From Promicromonospora sp042731755 (GTDB taxonomy: Bacteria; Actinomycetota; Actinomycetes; Actinomycetales; Cellulomonadaceae): DNA of 64,000 nt. Position numbers and translations under genes: made by a program. The stretch covers positions 248,001 to 312,000 of the forward strand of contig NZ_JBHWLR010000004.1 in NCBI RefSeq assembly GCF_042731755.1, in the 5' to 3' direction. Numbering within the stretch: the first letter of the stretch is position 1; every line of letters starts with the position of its first letter. Under the pieces are notes generated by a model, which made no database searches, was not told the DNA's origin, and saw only the letters and a program-made list of their open reading frames with translations. Of this stretch, positions 41,634-48,614 are shown in pieces.

Positions 41634-42205
41634 CGGGCGGCCCTCCCTTCGGCGGGTCGGAAGTCGTCGGGGCGCAGGATCTCCTGCAGGTTCTTGGTCG
41701 CGTCGGACAGGTACCGCTTCACCGTGCCCTGGGCGGTACCCAGGGCGTCCGCGATCTGCGGCACCGTCATGTCCTCGAAGTAGCGCAGCACGACGCAGGC
41801 GCGCTCCCGGGCGCCGAGCTTCGCGAGCGCCGTCATGACGTCGACCCGCGCCGACGCCGCCTGGTCGGCGCCGCGGGTGCTGGTGTCGTCCGCCATCAGG
41901 TGCTTGATACCCGACCAGCGCTGCCGCTTGCGGTAGCCGTCCAGGTAGATGGTCAGGACCGCCCGCCGCACGTAGCCCTCCACGTTGGTGAACGGTGAGT
42001 CGAGGTCGTGCGCCGAGCTGCCCGCCGTCACGCCCACCCCGCCGCCCCGGCCGGGGCGGCGGAGCCGCGAGTAGACCTTCACCAGTGCGTCCTGGACCAG
42101 GTCCTCGGCGAGGGCGCGGTCGCCGGAGAGCATGTAGGCATAGCGGACCAGCGCGCTGCCGCGCGTCCTCATGAGCTCATCGAGCTCGTTCTCCCATACC
42201 GCCAT
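41630..42205 (-). CDS. SigE-family RNA polymerase sigma factor (system 3)
   Basis: ATG 42205 (MAVWENELDELMRTRGSALVRYAYML) is chosen over GTG 42211 because GGGGAGG ends 5 bases before it. The 191-residue product has region 2 (GDRALAEDLVQDALVKVYSRL), the insert YVRRAVLTIYLDGYRKRQRWSGIKHLM, and region 4 (LAKLGARERACVVLRYFEDMTVPQIADALGTAQGTVKRYLSDATKNL). It groups with the sigma parts of the two fused proteins by the IKHL stretch. Upstream on the minus strand CAAC is followed 17 bases later by CGTC, an ECF-like promoter pair. Confidence 0.92.
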   Translation of the reverse strand: MAVWENELDELMRTRGSALVRYAYMLSGDRALAEDLVQDALVKVYSRLRRPGRGGGVGVTAGSSAHDLDSPFTNVEGYVRRAVLTIYLDGYRKRQRWSGIKHLMADDTSTRGADQAASARVDVMTALAKLGARERACVVLRYFEDMTVPQIADALGTAQGTVKRYLSDATKNLQEILRPDDFRPAEGRAAR

Positions 42206-42280
42206 GGCCACCTCCCCGGTGCGTGTGTGCTGTCATCGTCTCCACACACCCCATGACGCGCACCGGGGAGCTTTCGTTGG

Positions 42281-44026
42281 TCACTCGCCGATGTAGTAGT
42301 CGGCGAACGCCTCCGTGGCCAGGTACTGCGGTTCGCCGTCCGACGCCGGGTCGATCTCGGTGAAGGCGTAGAGGGTGTAGCCGCCGTCCGGCAGCCCGGC
42401 GTCGGGATCGGTGAGGCAGGTCAGGTCCGGCTCCACGGGCACGACGACGGAGGTGTCGCCCCCGGCGTCGATCCGGAGGTCCTCCGCCGGCTCGGACCAG
42501 ACGTCCCGGCCCACCCCGACCACGCGTCCGGCGCTGAGCCAGACCAGGGTGACCGGCGTGCGGGTGGTGTCGACGGCCTCGCCCGCGGTCTCCTCGAACG
42601 TGGCCGTCACCTCGGTGGGGGTGAGGGACGCACCGCTGGTGTCGGCCGAGAGCTTCAGGTTCCCGCGCTCGTTCGGCACGTGCGTGCCCTGCGGGATGTC
42701 CGACGCGTGGACGCCGCAGGCCAGGCGGGTGCCCTCCAGCCACTCGGGCTGGTAGCCGTCGCGGATGTCGACGGTCAGCGGCTCCTCGGCGGGCACGTCG
42801 ACCTCCGGCACCTCCAGGGTGACGGGCTCGCTGACGGCCATCTCGCCCCCGTTGCCCTCGTTCCACGGCATGACCGCGTAGACGTCGTAGGTGCCGGCCG
42901 GGCGTGACTCCAGGAAGGTCTCGGTGATCATGCCGACCGTCCAGTCCCCGCACGCCGTGGCGGCGGCGGCCTCGGCGACGTCGTCCTGGGACTTTCCGGC
43001 GTCGGGCAGCATGTAACCGCCCTCGTGCCAGCCCGCCCCCAGGTCGACCACCTGGCCGTTCTGCGCGAAGACCAGCATGGGGTAGCCGCCGTCCAGCGCC
43101 GGACCCTCTGCGTCCGTGCGGGTGATGCGGACCGGGGCGGTGAGCCCGTACTCGTCCACCGTCAGGTCGCCGGTCAGCTCCAGCTCCACCAGGTCGGAGG
43201 TGGACGTCAGCTCCGTGACCTCCATGCCGCAGCGGTACTGGGGGCCCTGGTCGGTCCACTGCATCGGCGCCCAGCCGCCGACTGCCGCGTTCGACACCTC
43301 GGGGCTCTGCGTCGCCGGGACCACCGGCTCGGACAGGAGCCGCGACGGCCCCCACAGGGCCGCCATCGCCAGCAGACCCGCCAGCACCAGCGAGGCGCCG
43401 CCCAGCGCACCCACCTTCACCGCGCGACGGCGGCGCACCATGCCGGAGACGGCGTCGAGCCGCTCGTCCAGCGCCGTGTCCATCTCCGGCACCGTGATCT
43501 CCGCGAGCGAGCCGCGCAGCACCTCCATCGCGTTGGACAGGTGCCGCTTGATCGTGCCCTGGCTCGTGCCGAGGGTCTGCGCGATCTGCGGCACCGTCAT
43601 GTCCTCGAAGAACCGCAGCACCACCGACTCGCGCTGCCGCGGCGAGAGCTGGGCCAGCGCCGCCCCGACGTCGACCCGGGCCGTCGCGACGCGCTCCGCC
43701 GCGGGCGCGCGATCCTCGTCGGCCAGCAGGTGCTTGATACCCGTCCAACTCGTCTGCCGCCGGTAGCCGTCCAGGTAGATGGTCAGCATCGCCCGTCGCA
43801 CGTACGCTTCCGCGTTCGTCAGCCGGGGCTGGTCCAGGTCCACGACCTGCCCGCCGTCCTCCGCCGTGCCGCGTGGGCGGCGCAGGCGCGAGAACACCTT
43901 GACCAGCGCGTCCTGCACCAGGTCCTCGGCCTGCGTCCGGTCCCGGCACAGCGTGTACCCGTACCCGACCAGCGCGCGGCCCCGCCGCGCCATGAGCTCC
44001 TCGAGCTCGTTCTCCCACTGCGCCAT
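42281..44026 (-). CDS. Sigma factor fused to membrane helix and two-module outer domain (system 4)
   Basis: One continuous 581-codon frame. Residues 1-175 are a complete SigE-type sigma factor: region 2 (GYTLCRDRTQAEDLVQDALVKVFSRL) and region 4 (LAQLSPRQRESVVLRFFEDMTVPQIAQTLGTSQGTIKRHL). Then a linker EMDTALDERLDAVSGMVRRRRAVK leads to a membrane helix at about 203-226. Outside are two consecutive modules: Cys266 (QYRCGMEV) with Cys359 (TACGDW), and Cys437 (RLACGVHA) with Cys537 (LTCLTD), each closing with a GxY strand. The junction equals the place where systems 1-3 have separate ATGA-overlapped genes. The sigma part would be tethered to the membrane; release might need proteolysis, which is inference. 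Confidence 0.88.
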   Translation of the reverse strand: MAQWENELEELMARRGRALVGYGYTLCRDRTQAEDLVQDALVKVFSRLRRPRGTAEDGGQVVDLDQPRLTNAEAYVRRAMLTIYLDGYRRQTSWTGIKHLLADEDRAPAAERVATARVDVGAALAQLSPRQRESVVLRFFEDMTVPQIAQTLGTSQGTIKRHLSNAMEVLRGSLAEITVPEMDTALDERLDAVSGMVRRRRAVKVGALGGASLVLAGLLAMAALWGPSRLLSEPVVPATQSPEVSNAAVGGWAPMQWTDQGPQYRCGMEVTELTSTSDLVELELTGDLTVDEYGLTAPVRITRTDAEGPALDGGYPMLVFAQNGQVVDLGAGWHEGGYMLPDAGKSQDDVAEAAAATACGDWTVGMITETFLESRPAGTYDVYAVMPWNEGNGGEMAVSEPVTLEVPEVDVPAEEPLTVDIRDGYQPEWLEGTRLACGVHASDIPQGTHVPNERGNLKLSADTSGASLTPTEVTATFEETAGEAVDTTRTPVTLVWLSAGRVVGVGRDVWSEPAEDLRIDAGGDTSVVVPVEPDLTCLTDPDAGLPDGGYTLYAFTEIDPASDGEPQYLATEAFADYYIGE

Positions 44027-44052
44027 GTGTGACGCCCCCTCTCGCTTTCATC

Positions 44053-44083
44053 CTCCCTGACGGGCGGGAACGCGAGAACGATG
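44053..44083 (-). promoter_or_regulatory. Promoter-like motif upstream of fused sigma gene (system 4)
   Basis: Read on the minus strand, CATCGTTCTCG and CCGTCAGGGAG are separated by 9 bases. The pair recurs at 45459-45489 with the same spacing and the same 27-base distance to the start codon. CGTC is a common ECF -10 element. Confidence 0.55.
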
Positions 44084-44130
44084 ATGGCGATGCGCGGGTT
44101 GTTTGCGCTCGTGGACGAGGGCGGGTCGGC

Positions 44131-45432
44131 CTACGACCTCGGTGACGGCGCCACGCCGCTGTCGAGGTCGACGGTGACCGGGTCGCTGACCAGGATGCGC
44201 CGTGCGTCCTCCTTCGGGTCGTCAGCCCGAACGGGATCACCGACGATCGCGATCAGCTCGTACCGACCTCCGGCCCGCTCGTTGTCGTAGTAGCTGGCGA
44301 GGTCGTGCTCCTTCCGCACCAGGGTCTCCGCACGGCAGGACGACGCGTTGCCGGTGGTCGCGGACCCGGTCCAGGTCCCCCGCTCGACGAGCACCCCGGG
44401 TGCCTCGTCGTTGGCGGCCTCGGTCCAGTACCTCGGCAGGTCGACGATCTTGCCCTCGTGCGCCCAGACGATCAGCGGATAGGTCATCGCGTTGAAGCTG
44501 TCGTCGAACACGCCGTCCGGTACCTCGCCCGAGATCGTGACCGGCAGGCTCCAGAGCGTCTGGGTTTCCTGCAGGTCGGACTCCAGGTCGCCGCTGATCT
44601 CGACGTCGAACGTGCCCGTGTCCATCGCCAGGAGCTCCTCGACGGGCATACCGCAGTAGACGCCGGTGCCGGCCGACCACTGGACGGGCACGTACCCCGG
44701 CGTGTACTCGATCTTGTCCTCGGCGGGCAGCGGCTCCGAACGGATCCACGGCTTGACCGCGAACGCGCCCCACGCCAGCACCAGGGCCAGCACCATCGAC
44801 ACACCGGCCATGGCGCCCACCTTCGCCGTCCGACGGCGGCGCACCGCGCCGGCCACCACGTCCAGCCGCTCGTCCAGCGTGCTGTCCATCGCGGGCGTCA
44901 CGATCTCGGCGAGCGACCCGCGCAGCACCTCGATCGCCTCGGACAGGTACCGCTTGATCGTGCCCGGCCGGGTGCCGAGCGCTTCGGCGATCTGCGGCAC
45001 TGTCAGGTCGTCGAAGAACCGGAGCACCACCGCCTCGCGCTGCCGCGGGGACAGCCGGGCGAGGGCCACGCCGACGTCGACCCGCGCCGTGGCGACCCGG
45101 TCCGCACCGGGCGCGCTGTCGTCGGCGGCGAGGAGGTGCTTGAGGCCGGTCCAGTGGTTGTTCCGCCGGTAACCGTCGAGGTAGATCGTCAGGATCGCCT
45201 GGCGCACGTAGGCCTCGGCATTGGTCAGCCGGGGCTCCTCCAGGTCCACGACCTGCTGCCCGCCGTCGGCCGTCCCGGAGCGACGGCGCAGGCGTGAGAA
45301 CACCTTCACCAGCGCGTCCTGCACCAGGTCCTCGGCCTGCGCCTTGTTGCGGCACAACGAGTACGCGTACCCCACCAGCGCCCCGCCACGTCTCGTCGCC
45401 AGCTCCGCGAGCTCGGCCTCCCACTGCGCCAT
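44131..45432 (-). CDS. Sigma factor fused to membrane helix and one-module outer domain (system 5)
   Basis: ATG 45432 follows GAGGAGG; the product has 433 residues. Residues 1-175 are a SigE-type sigma factor (GYAYSLCRNKAQAEDLVQDALVKVFSRL; LARLSPRQREAVVLRFFDDLTVPQIAEALGTRPGTIKRYL). After the linker TLDERLDVVAGAVRRRRTAK comes a membrane helix at about 206-226 and one outer module: Cys260 (GVYCGMPVEELL), Cys366 (SSCRAE), closing with GGRYELIAIV ... VSDPVTVDLDSG. The first 200 residues align with system 4 almost without gaps, so these are duplicates that later differed in module number. Whether the sigma part is ever cleaved free is unknown. Confidence 0.88.
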   Translation of the reverse strand: MAQWEAELAELATRRGGALVGYAYSLCRNKAQAEDLVQDALVKVFSRLRRRSGTADGGQQVVDLEEPRLTNAEAYVRQAILTIYLDGYRRNNHWTGLKHLLAADDSAPGADRVATARVDVGVALARLSPRQREAVVLRFFDDLTVPQIAEALGTRPGTIKRYLSEAIEVLRGSLAEIVTPAMDSTLDERLDVVAGAVRRRRTAKVGAMAGVSMVLALVLAWGAFAVKPWIRSEPLPAEDKIEYTPGYVPVQWSAGTGVYCGMPVEELLAMDTGTFDVEISGDLESDLQETQTLWSLPVTISGEVPDGVFDDSFNAMTYPLIVWAHEGKIVDLPRYWTEAANDEAPGVLVERGTWTGSATTGNASSCRAETLVRKEHDLASYYDNERAGGRYELIAIVGDPVRADDPKEDARRILVSDPVTVDLDSGVAPSPRS

Positions 45433-45458
45433 CGAAGCGCCTCCTCTCACCGTTCGTG

Positions 45459-45489
45459 CTCCCTGACGGACGGCGCGTCGAAAACGATG
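45459..45489 (-). promoter_or_regulatory. Promoter-like motif upstream of fused sigma gene (system 5)
   Basis: On the minus strand CATCGTTTTCG, 9 bases, then CCGTCAGGGAG, ending 27 bases before the start codon. It differs from the system 4 copy at one base in the two boxes while the spacer and surroundings differ freely. Confidence 0.55.
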
Positions 45490-45575
45490 CGGCCCGTCAG
45501 GCACGGAGGGCGGAACCGCCGAGTGGGGACGGTACGGCACCGATGAGTTCCGCCGGCCCGGGTGGTCCGCACCGT

Positions 45576-46073
45576 ATGAGCACCTACCGCGTCGAGACGC
45601 GCCCCGAGACCACCACGGCCGGCATCACGGACACCGTGCCGATGACGAAGATCGGGAGGATCGCGGACCGCATCCCCGAGATCGCCGGCTGGCTCGCCGA
45701 GCGCGGCTCGCACCCCGCCGGCGCCCCGTACTTCCGCTATCGCGTGATCGACATGGCGGCCGACCTCGTCGTCGAGGTCGGCTTCCCCGTGCCCGACGGC
45801 GCCGCGCTCACCTCAGCGGGCGCCGTCGCCGTCGGCACGATCCCGGCCGGGCGCTACGTGACGACCGTCCACCACGGCCACCCCGACGGGCTGGTCGACG
45901 CCACCGGCGCTCTCCTGAGGTGGGCCGCCGAGGAGGGGCTCACGTTCGACCGGCACGACACCGACGCCGGCGACGCGTGGGCGGGTCGGTTCGAGTTCTA
46001 CCTCACCGACCCCGCGGAACAGCCCGACATGGCGCAGTGGGACACGGAGCGCGTGTCCAGTCCGGCCAACTAA
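45576..46073 (+). CDS. GyrI-like/effector-binding domain protein
   Basis: ATG 45576 (MSTYRVETRPETTTAGITDTVPM) gives 165 residues; ATG 45543 is an upstream alternative. The fold is the stand-alone AraC-type effector-binding (GyrI-like) domain: YFRYRVIDMAADLVVEVGFPVPDG, PAGRYVTTVHHGHPDGLVDATGALLRWAAEEGL, and the final WAGRFEFYLTDP. Such proteins bind small hydrophobic or cationic molecules in the cytoplasm; some bind gyrase. The gene is divergent from the fused sigma factor of system 5 and may share its control region. A long hairpin follows its stop. Confidence 0.8.
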   Translation: MSTYRVETRPETTTAGITDTVPMTKIGRIADRIPEIAGWLAERGSHPAGAPYFRYRVIDMAADLVVEVGFPVPDGAALTSAGAVAVGTIPAGRYVTTVHHGHPDGLVDATGALLRWAAEEGLTFDRHDTDAGDAWAGRFEFYLTDPAEQPDMAQWDTERVSSPAN

Positions 46074-46088
46074 AACTAGCGGACCGCC

Positions 46089-46160
46089 AATCCCTTTGGG
46101 GCTCGGCTTTCTTCGCTTTGACCGGCCCCAAAGCGAAGAAAGCCGGGCCTCAAAGGGAAT
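46089..46160. terminator. Long hairpin after the GyrI-like gene
   Basis: Arms 46089-46120 and 46129-46160 are 32-base inverted repeats with 3 mismatches and an 8-base loop. The inner stem contains GGCTTTCTTCGCTTTG. It lies 15 bases past the stop and 100 bases from the hemD stop on the other strand. Confidence 0.7.
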
Positions 46161-46259
46161 CAGGATCGGGGCCGCGGGGCAGGGGCCGCGGGGCAGGGAC
46201 CCCGGAAAGGGGTCGCGGAGAGGGGTCGCGGGACGGCGTCCGGGGCCTGGCGGGGAGCC

Positions 46260-47435
46260 TCAGGCCAGCTCGATGCGGTAGCCCCGCTTGACCACGGTGC
46301 GGATCAGGTCGCGGCGGCCCGCCGCCTCGCGCAGCCGCGCGATCGCGACCTCGGCGGCGTGCGTGTCCTGCGAGTCCCCCGGCAGCGCGGCGAGCACCTC
46401 CTCGCGCGGTACGACGTCGCCCTCCGCCGCCGCGAGCAGCCGCAGCACCGCGACGCCGGTCGGGGACAGCGGCAGCACCTTGCCGTCCAGCACCGCGACG
46501 CGTGCTCGGATCACCAGCGACCCGGCGACCGTGCCCAGCGCCACGGACTCGATGTGCTCGTAATGCCCCACCAGCGCGCGCACGAGTGCGCCGAGCCGCC
46601 CGCGCTCGGGCTGCAGCGGCACGATCCCGCGGTGCTCCAGCGGCTTCGCCGTCACGGGCCCGACGGCGGCGGCGACCGTGCCGCCGTCGACGAACCGCGC
46701 GCGGACCCGGTCGACCAGGCCCTCGGCCTCGACGGCCTGGAGCCACGCCTCGGCGCCCGGCGCGGACGTGAAGACCACGGCGTCGATCTCGCCGTCGGCC
46801 ACGGCGTGCGCGGAGTCGCGGACCGCCGTCGGGTCCGGCGCGGGGCCCCAGCGGTAGACGACGAGGCTCGCGACCTGCGCGCCCGCCTTCTCGAACACGT
46901 CGTCCAGCCCGTCGGCACCCGCGCCGTGGTGCTGGATCGCGATGCGCAGCCCCTGCACACCCTCGCTGAGCAGCACCTCCGCCACCTCGGCGGACGTCTC
47001 GGACTCGGCCACCCAGTCGGCCTGCAGGCCGGCGGCCTGGATCGCACCGCGGGCCTTGGGGCCCCGCGCGACGAGCCGGGTCCCGGTGAGCATCGCCAGC
47101 AGCGGCTCGGCGAGCCCGTGCGCGTCGGCGGCCTCGATCCAGGCGCGGAACCCGATCCCGGTCGTCACCACCAGCACGTCGGGCGGCGCGGCGACGATGG
47201 CGCGGGTCGCGGCGATCAGCGTCTGGTCGTCGACGTGCGGGATCATGCTGAGCGCGGGCGCGTGCCGGATCGTGGCGCCGCGCCGCTCCAGGGCGGCGGC
47301 GAGCTCGGAGGCCCGGCGCTCCGCCGTGACCAGCACGGTCGCGCCGGCCATGACCTGGCCCAGCGCCGGGTGGGCGGCCTGGGCGTGGGCAGGCGCTGCG
47401 GCGTCAGACACCGGCACCTGCCAGACGTCGCTCAC
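46260..47435 (-). CDS. hemD: Uroporphyrinogen-III synthase fused to winged-helix regulator domain
   Basis: GTG 47435 is preceded by GGAGGG; the gene overlaps the end of cobA by 32 bases. Of 391 residues, about 1-265 form the HemD fold (GATVLVTAERRASELAAALERRGATIRHAPALSMIP ... VVYRWGPAPDP), which closes hydroxymethylbilane to uroporphyrinogen III. Residues about 285-391 are an OmpR-type winged helix (LPLSPTGVAVLRLLAAAEGDVVPREEVLAALPG ... ARLREAAGRRDLIRTVVKRGYRIELA). The same fusion occurs beside nirBD in other actinobacteria and is thought to link tetrapyrrole synthesis with nitrite reductase expression. It supplies precursor for the siroheme of NirB. Confidence 0.88.
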   Translation of the reverse strand: MSDVWQVPVSDAAAPAHAQAAHPALGQVMAGATVLVTAERRASELAAALERRGATIRHAPALSMIPHVDDQTLIAATRAIVAAPPDVLVVTTGIGFRAWIEAADAHGLAEPLLAMLTGTRLVARGPKARGAIQAAGLQADWVAESETSAEVAEVLLSEGVQGLRIAIQHHGAGADGLDDVFEKAGAQVASLVVYRWGPAPDPTAVRDSAHAVADGEIDAVVFTSAPGAEAWLQAVEAEGLVDRVRARFVDGGTVAAAVGPVTAKPLEHRGIVPLQPERGRLGALVRALVGHYEHIESVALGTVAGSLVIRARVAVLDGKVLPLSPTGVAVLRLLAAAEGDVVPREEVLAALPGDSQDTHAAEVAIARLREAAGRRDLIRTVVKRGYRIELA

Positions 47436-48192
47436 TCGTACCCTCCAGAAGCCCAGCCGCGGCCACGTGGCCGATGACGACGACCGCGGGTGACCGCACA
47501 CCGCGAGCCGCCGCCACGTCCGCCGCCTGGTCGAGACGGGCCCGCGTGACACGCTGCTCCGGCGTGGAACCGTTCTCCACCATCGCCACGGGAGTTCCGG
47601 GATCGGCGCCTGCGGCCAGGCACTGCGCCACGATCGCGCCGAGGGACCGCACCCCCATCAGTACGACAAGCGTAGCCGTGCCGAACCGCACGCAGGAGAG
47701 CGCGGCCTCGTCGAGCGGCCCGGACGTGTCCGCGGCGGGCCCCGCGGCGCAGTGGCCCGAGACCACGTGGAAGCCCGTGGTGACCCCGCGGTGGGTGAGC
47801 GGGATGCCGGCCAGCCCCGGCACGGCGACGGCGGACGTGATGCCGGGGACCACCTCGACCGGCACGCCCGCCGCGACGCACGCGAGCACCTCCTCGCCGC
47901 CCCGGCCGAGCACGAACGGGTCGCCGCCCTTGAGCCGCACCACGTGCGCGCCGGCCAGCGCGTGCTCCACGATCAGCTCGTTGATGCGCTCCTGCGGCAC
48001 GGGGTGCCGGCCCGGCTCCTTGCCGACGTCGACCACGCGGACGTGCGGCGGGAGCTCGGCGAGGATCTCGACGGGGCCGAGCCGGTCGGCCACCACGACG
48101 TCGGCTGCCTGCAGCGCCCGCCAGGCCCGCACGGTCAGCAGGTCGACGGCGCCGGGCCCGCCCCCGACGAGCGTCACCCGCCCCGTCGTCAC
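47404..48192 (-). CDS. cobA: Uroporphyrinogen-III C-methyltransferase (siroheme pathway)
   Basis: GTG 48192 overlaps the nirD stop as GTGA, giving 262 residues. SUMT signatures are clear: RVTLVGGGPGAVDLLTVRAWRAL, VVVADRLGP, VRLKGGDPFVLGRGGEEVLAC and the second SAM loop PGITSAVAVPGLAGIPLTHRG. The enzyme adds two methyl groups to uroporphyrinogen III to make precorrin-2, the branch towards siroheme. The dehydrogenase/ferrochelatase that finishes siroheme is not in this window. Position in the nirBD operon ties it to NirB assembly. Confidence 0.93.
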   Translation of the reverse strand: MTTGRVTLVGGGPGAVDLLTVRAWRALQAADVVVADRLGPVEILAELPPHVRVVDVGKEPGRHPVPQERINELIVEHALAGAHVVRLKGGDPFVLGRGGEEVLACVAAGVPVEVVPGITSAVAVPGLAGIPLTHRGVTTGFHVVSGHCAAGPAADTSGPLDEAALSCVRFGTATLVVLMGVRSLGAIVAQCLAAGADPGTPVAMVENGSTPEQRVTRARLDQAADVAAARGVRSPAVVVIGHVAAAGLLEGTSERRLAGAGV

Positions 48193-48614
48193 GGGAGACC
48201 CACGTAGATCACGTCCTCGCGGACCTCGACCGGGTAGGTCACGAGGTCTGCCGGGAGGTCGTCCTTCGGAGACTTGTCCGCCGTCGCCAGGCACGTGCCC
48301 GTGGCCAGGGAGAACACCTGCTTGTAGACCGGCGCGGCCACCGTGGGCTCGCCGGCCCGGGTGCCGACGATCCCGCGCGACATCACGTTGGCCGCCGAGA
48401 ACGGGTCCAGGTTCTGCACGGCGTACACCCGCCCGGCGTGGCCGCCGTAGGCGGCGTCGTCGGGCAGGCGGAAGAGGGCGACCTGGACGTCCCCGAAGAG
48501 CGCCGCCGCGCCGCGCTCGGGGAACAGGTCGGCGAGCAGGCAGGCGCGTTCCCAGCGGCCCGGGGGCGCGGGCTCCCCGGCGACCCGGGGGTCCGCGATG
48601 TCGTTGACGGTCAT
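48189..48614 (-). CDS. nirD: Nitrite reductase small subunit
   Basis: ATG 48614 overlaps the nirB stop as ATGA; 141 residues. The Rieske-like fold of NirD is seen (WERACLLADLFPERGAAALFGDVQVALFRLPDDAAYGG, RVYAVQNLDPFSAANVMSRGIVGT, EPTVAAPVYKQVFSLATGTCL), without the Cys/His cluster ligands of true Rieske proteins, as is normal for NirD. It forms the cytoplasmic NADH-dependent nitrite reductase with NirB. Confidence 0.93.
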   Translation of the reverse strand: MTVNDIADPRVAGEPAPPGRWERACLLADLFPERGAAALFGDVQVALFRLPDDAAYGGHAGRVYAVQNLDPFSAANVMSRGIVGTRAGEPTVAAPVYKQVFSLATGTCLATADKSPKDDLPADLVTYPVEVREDVIYVGLP

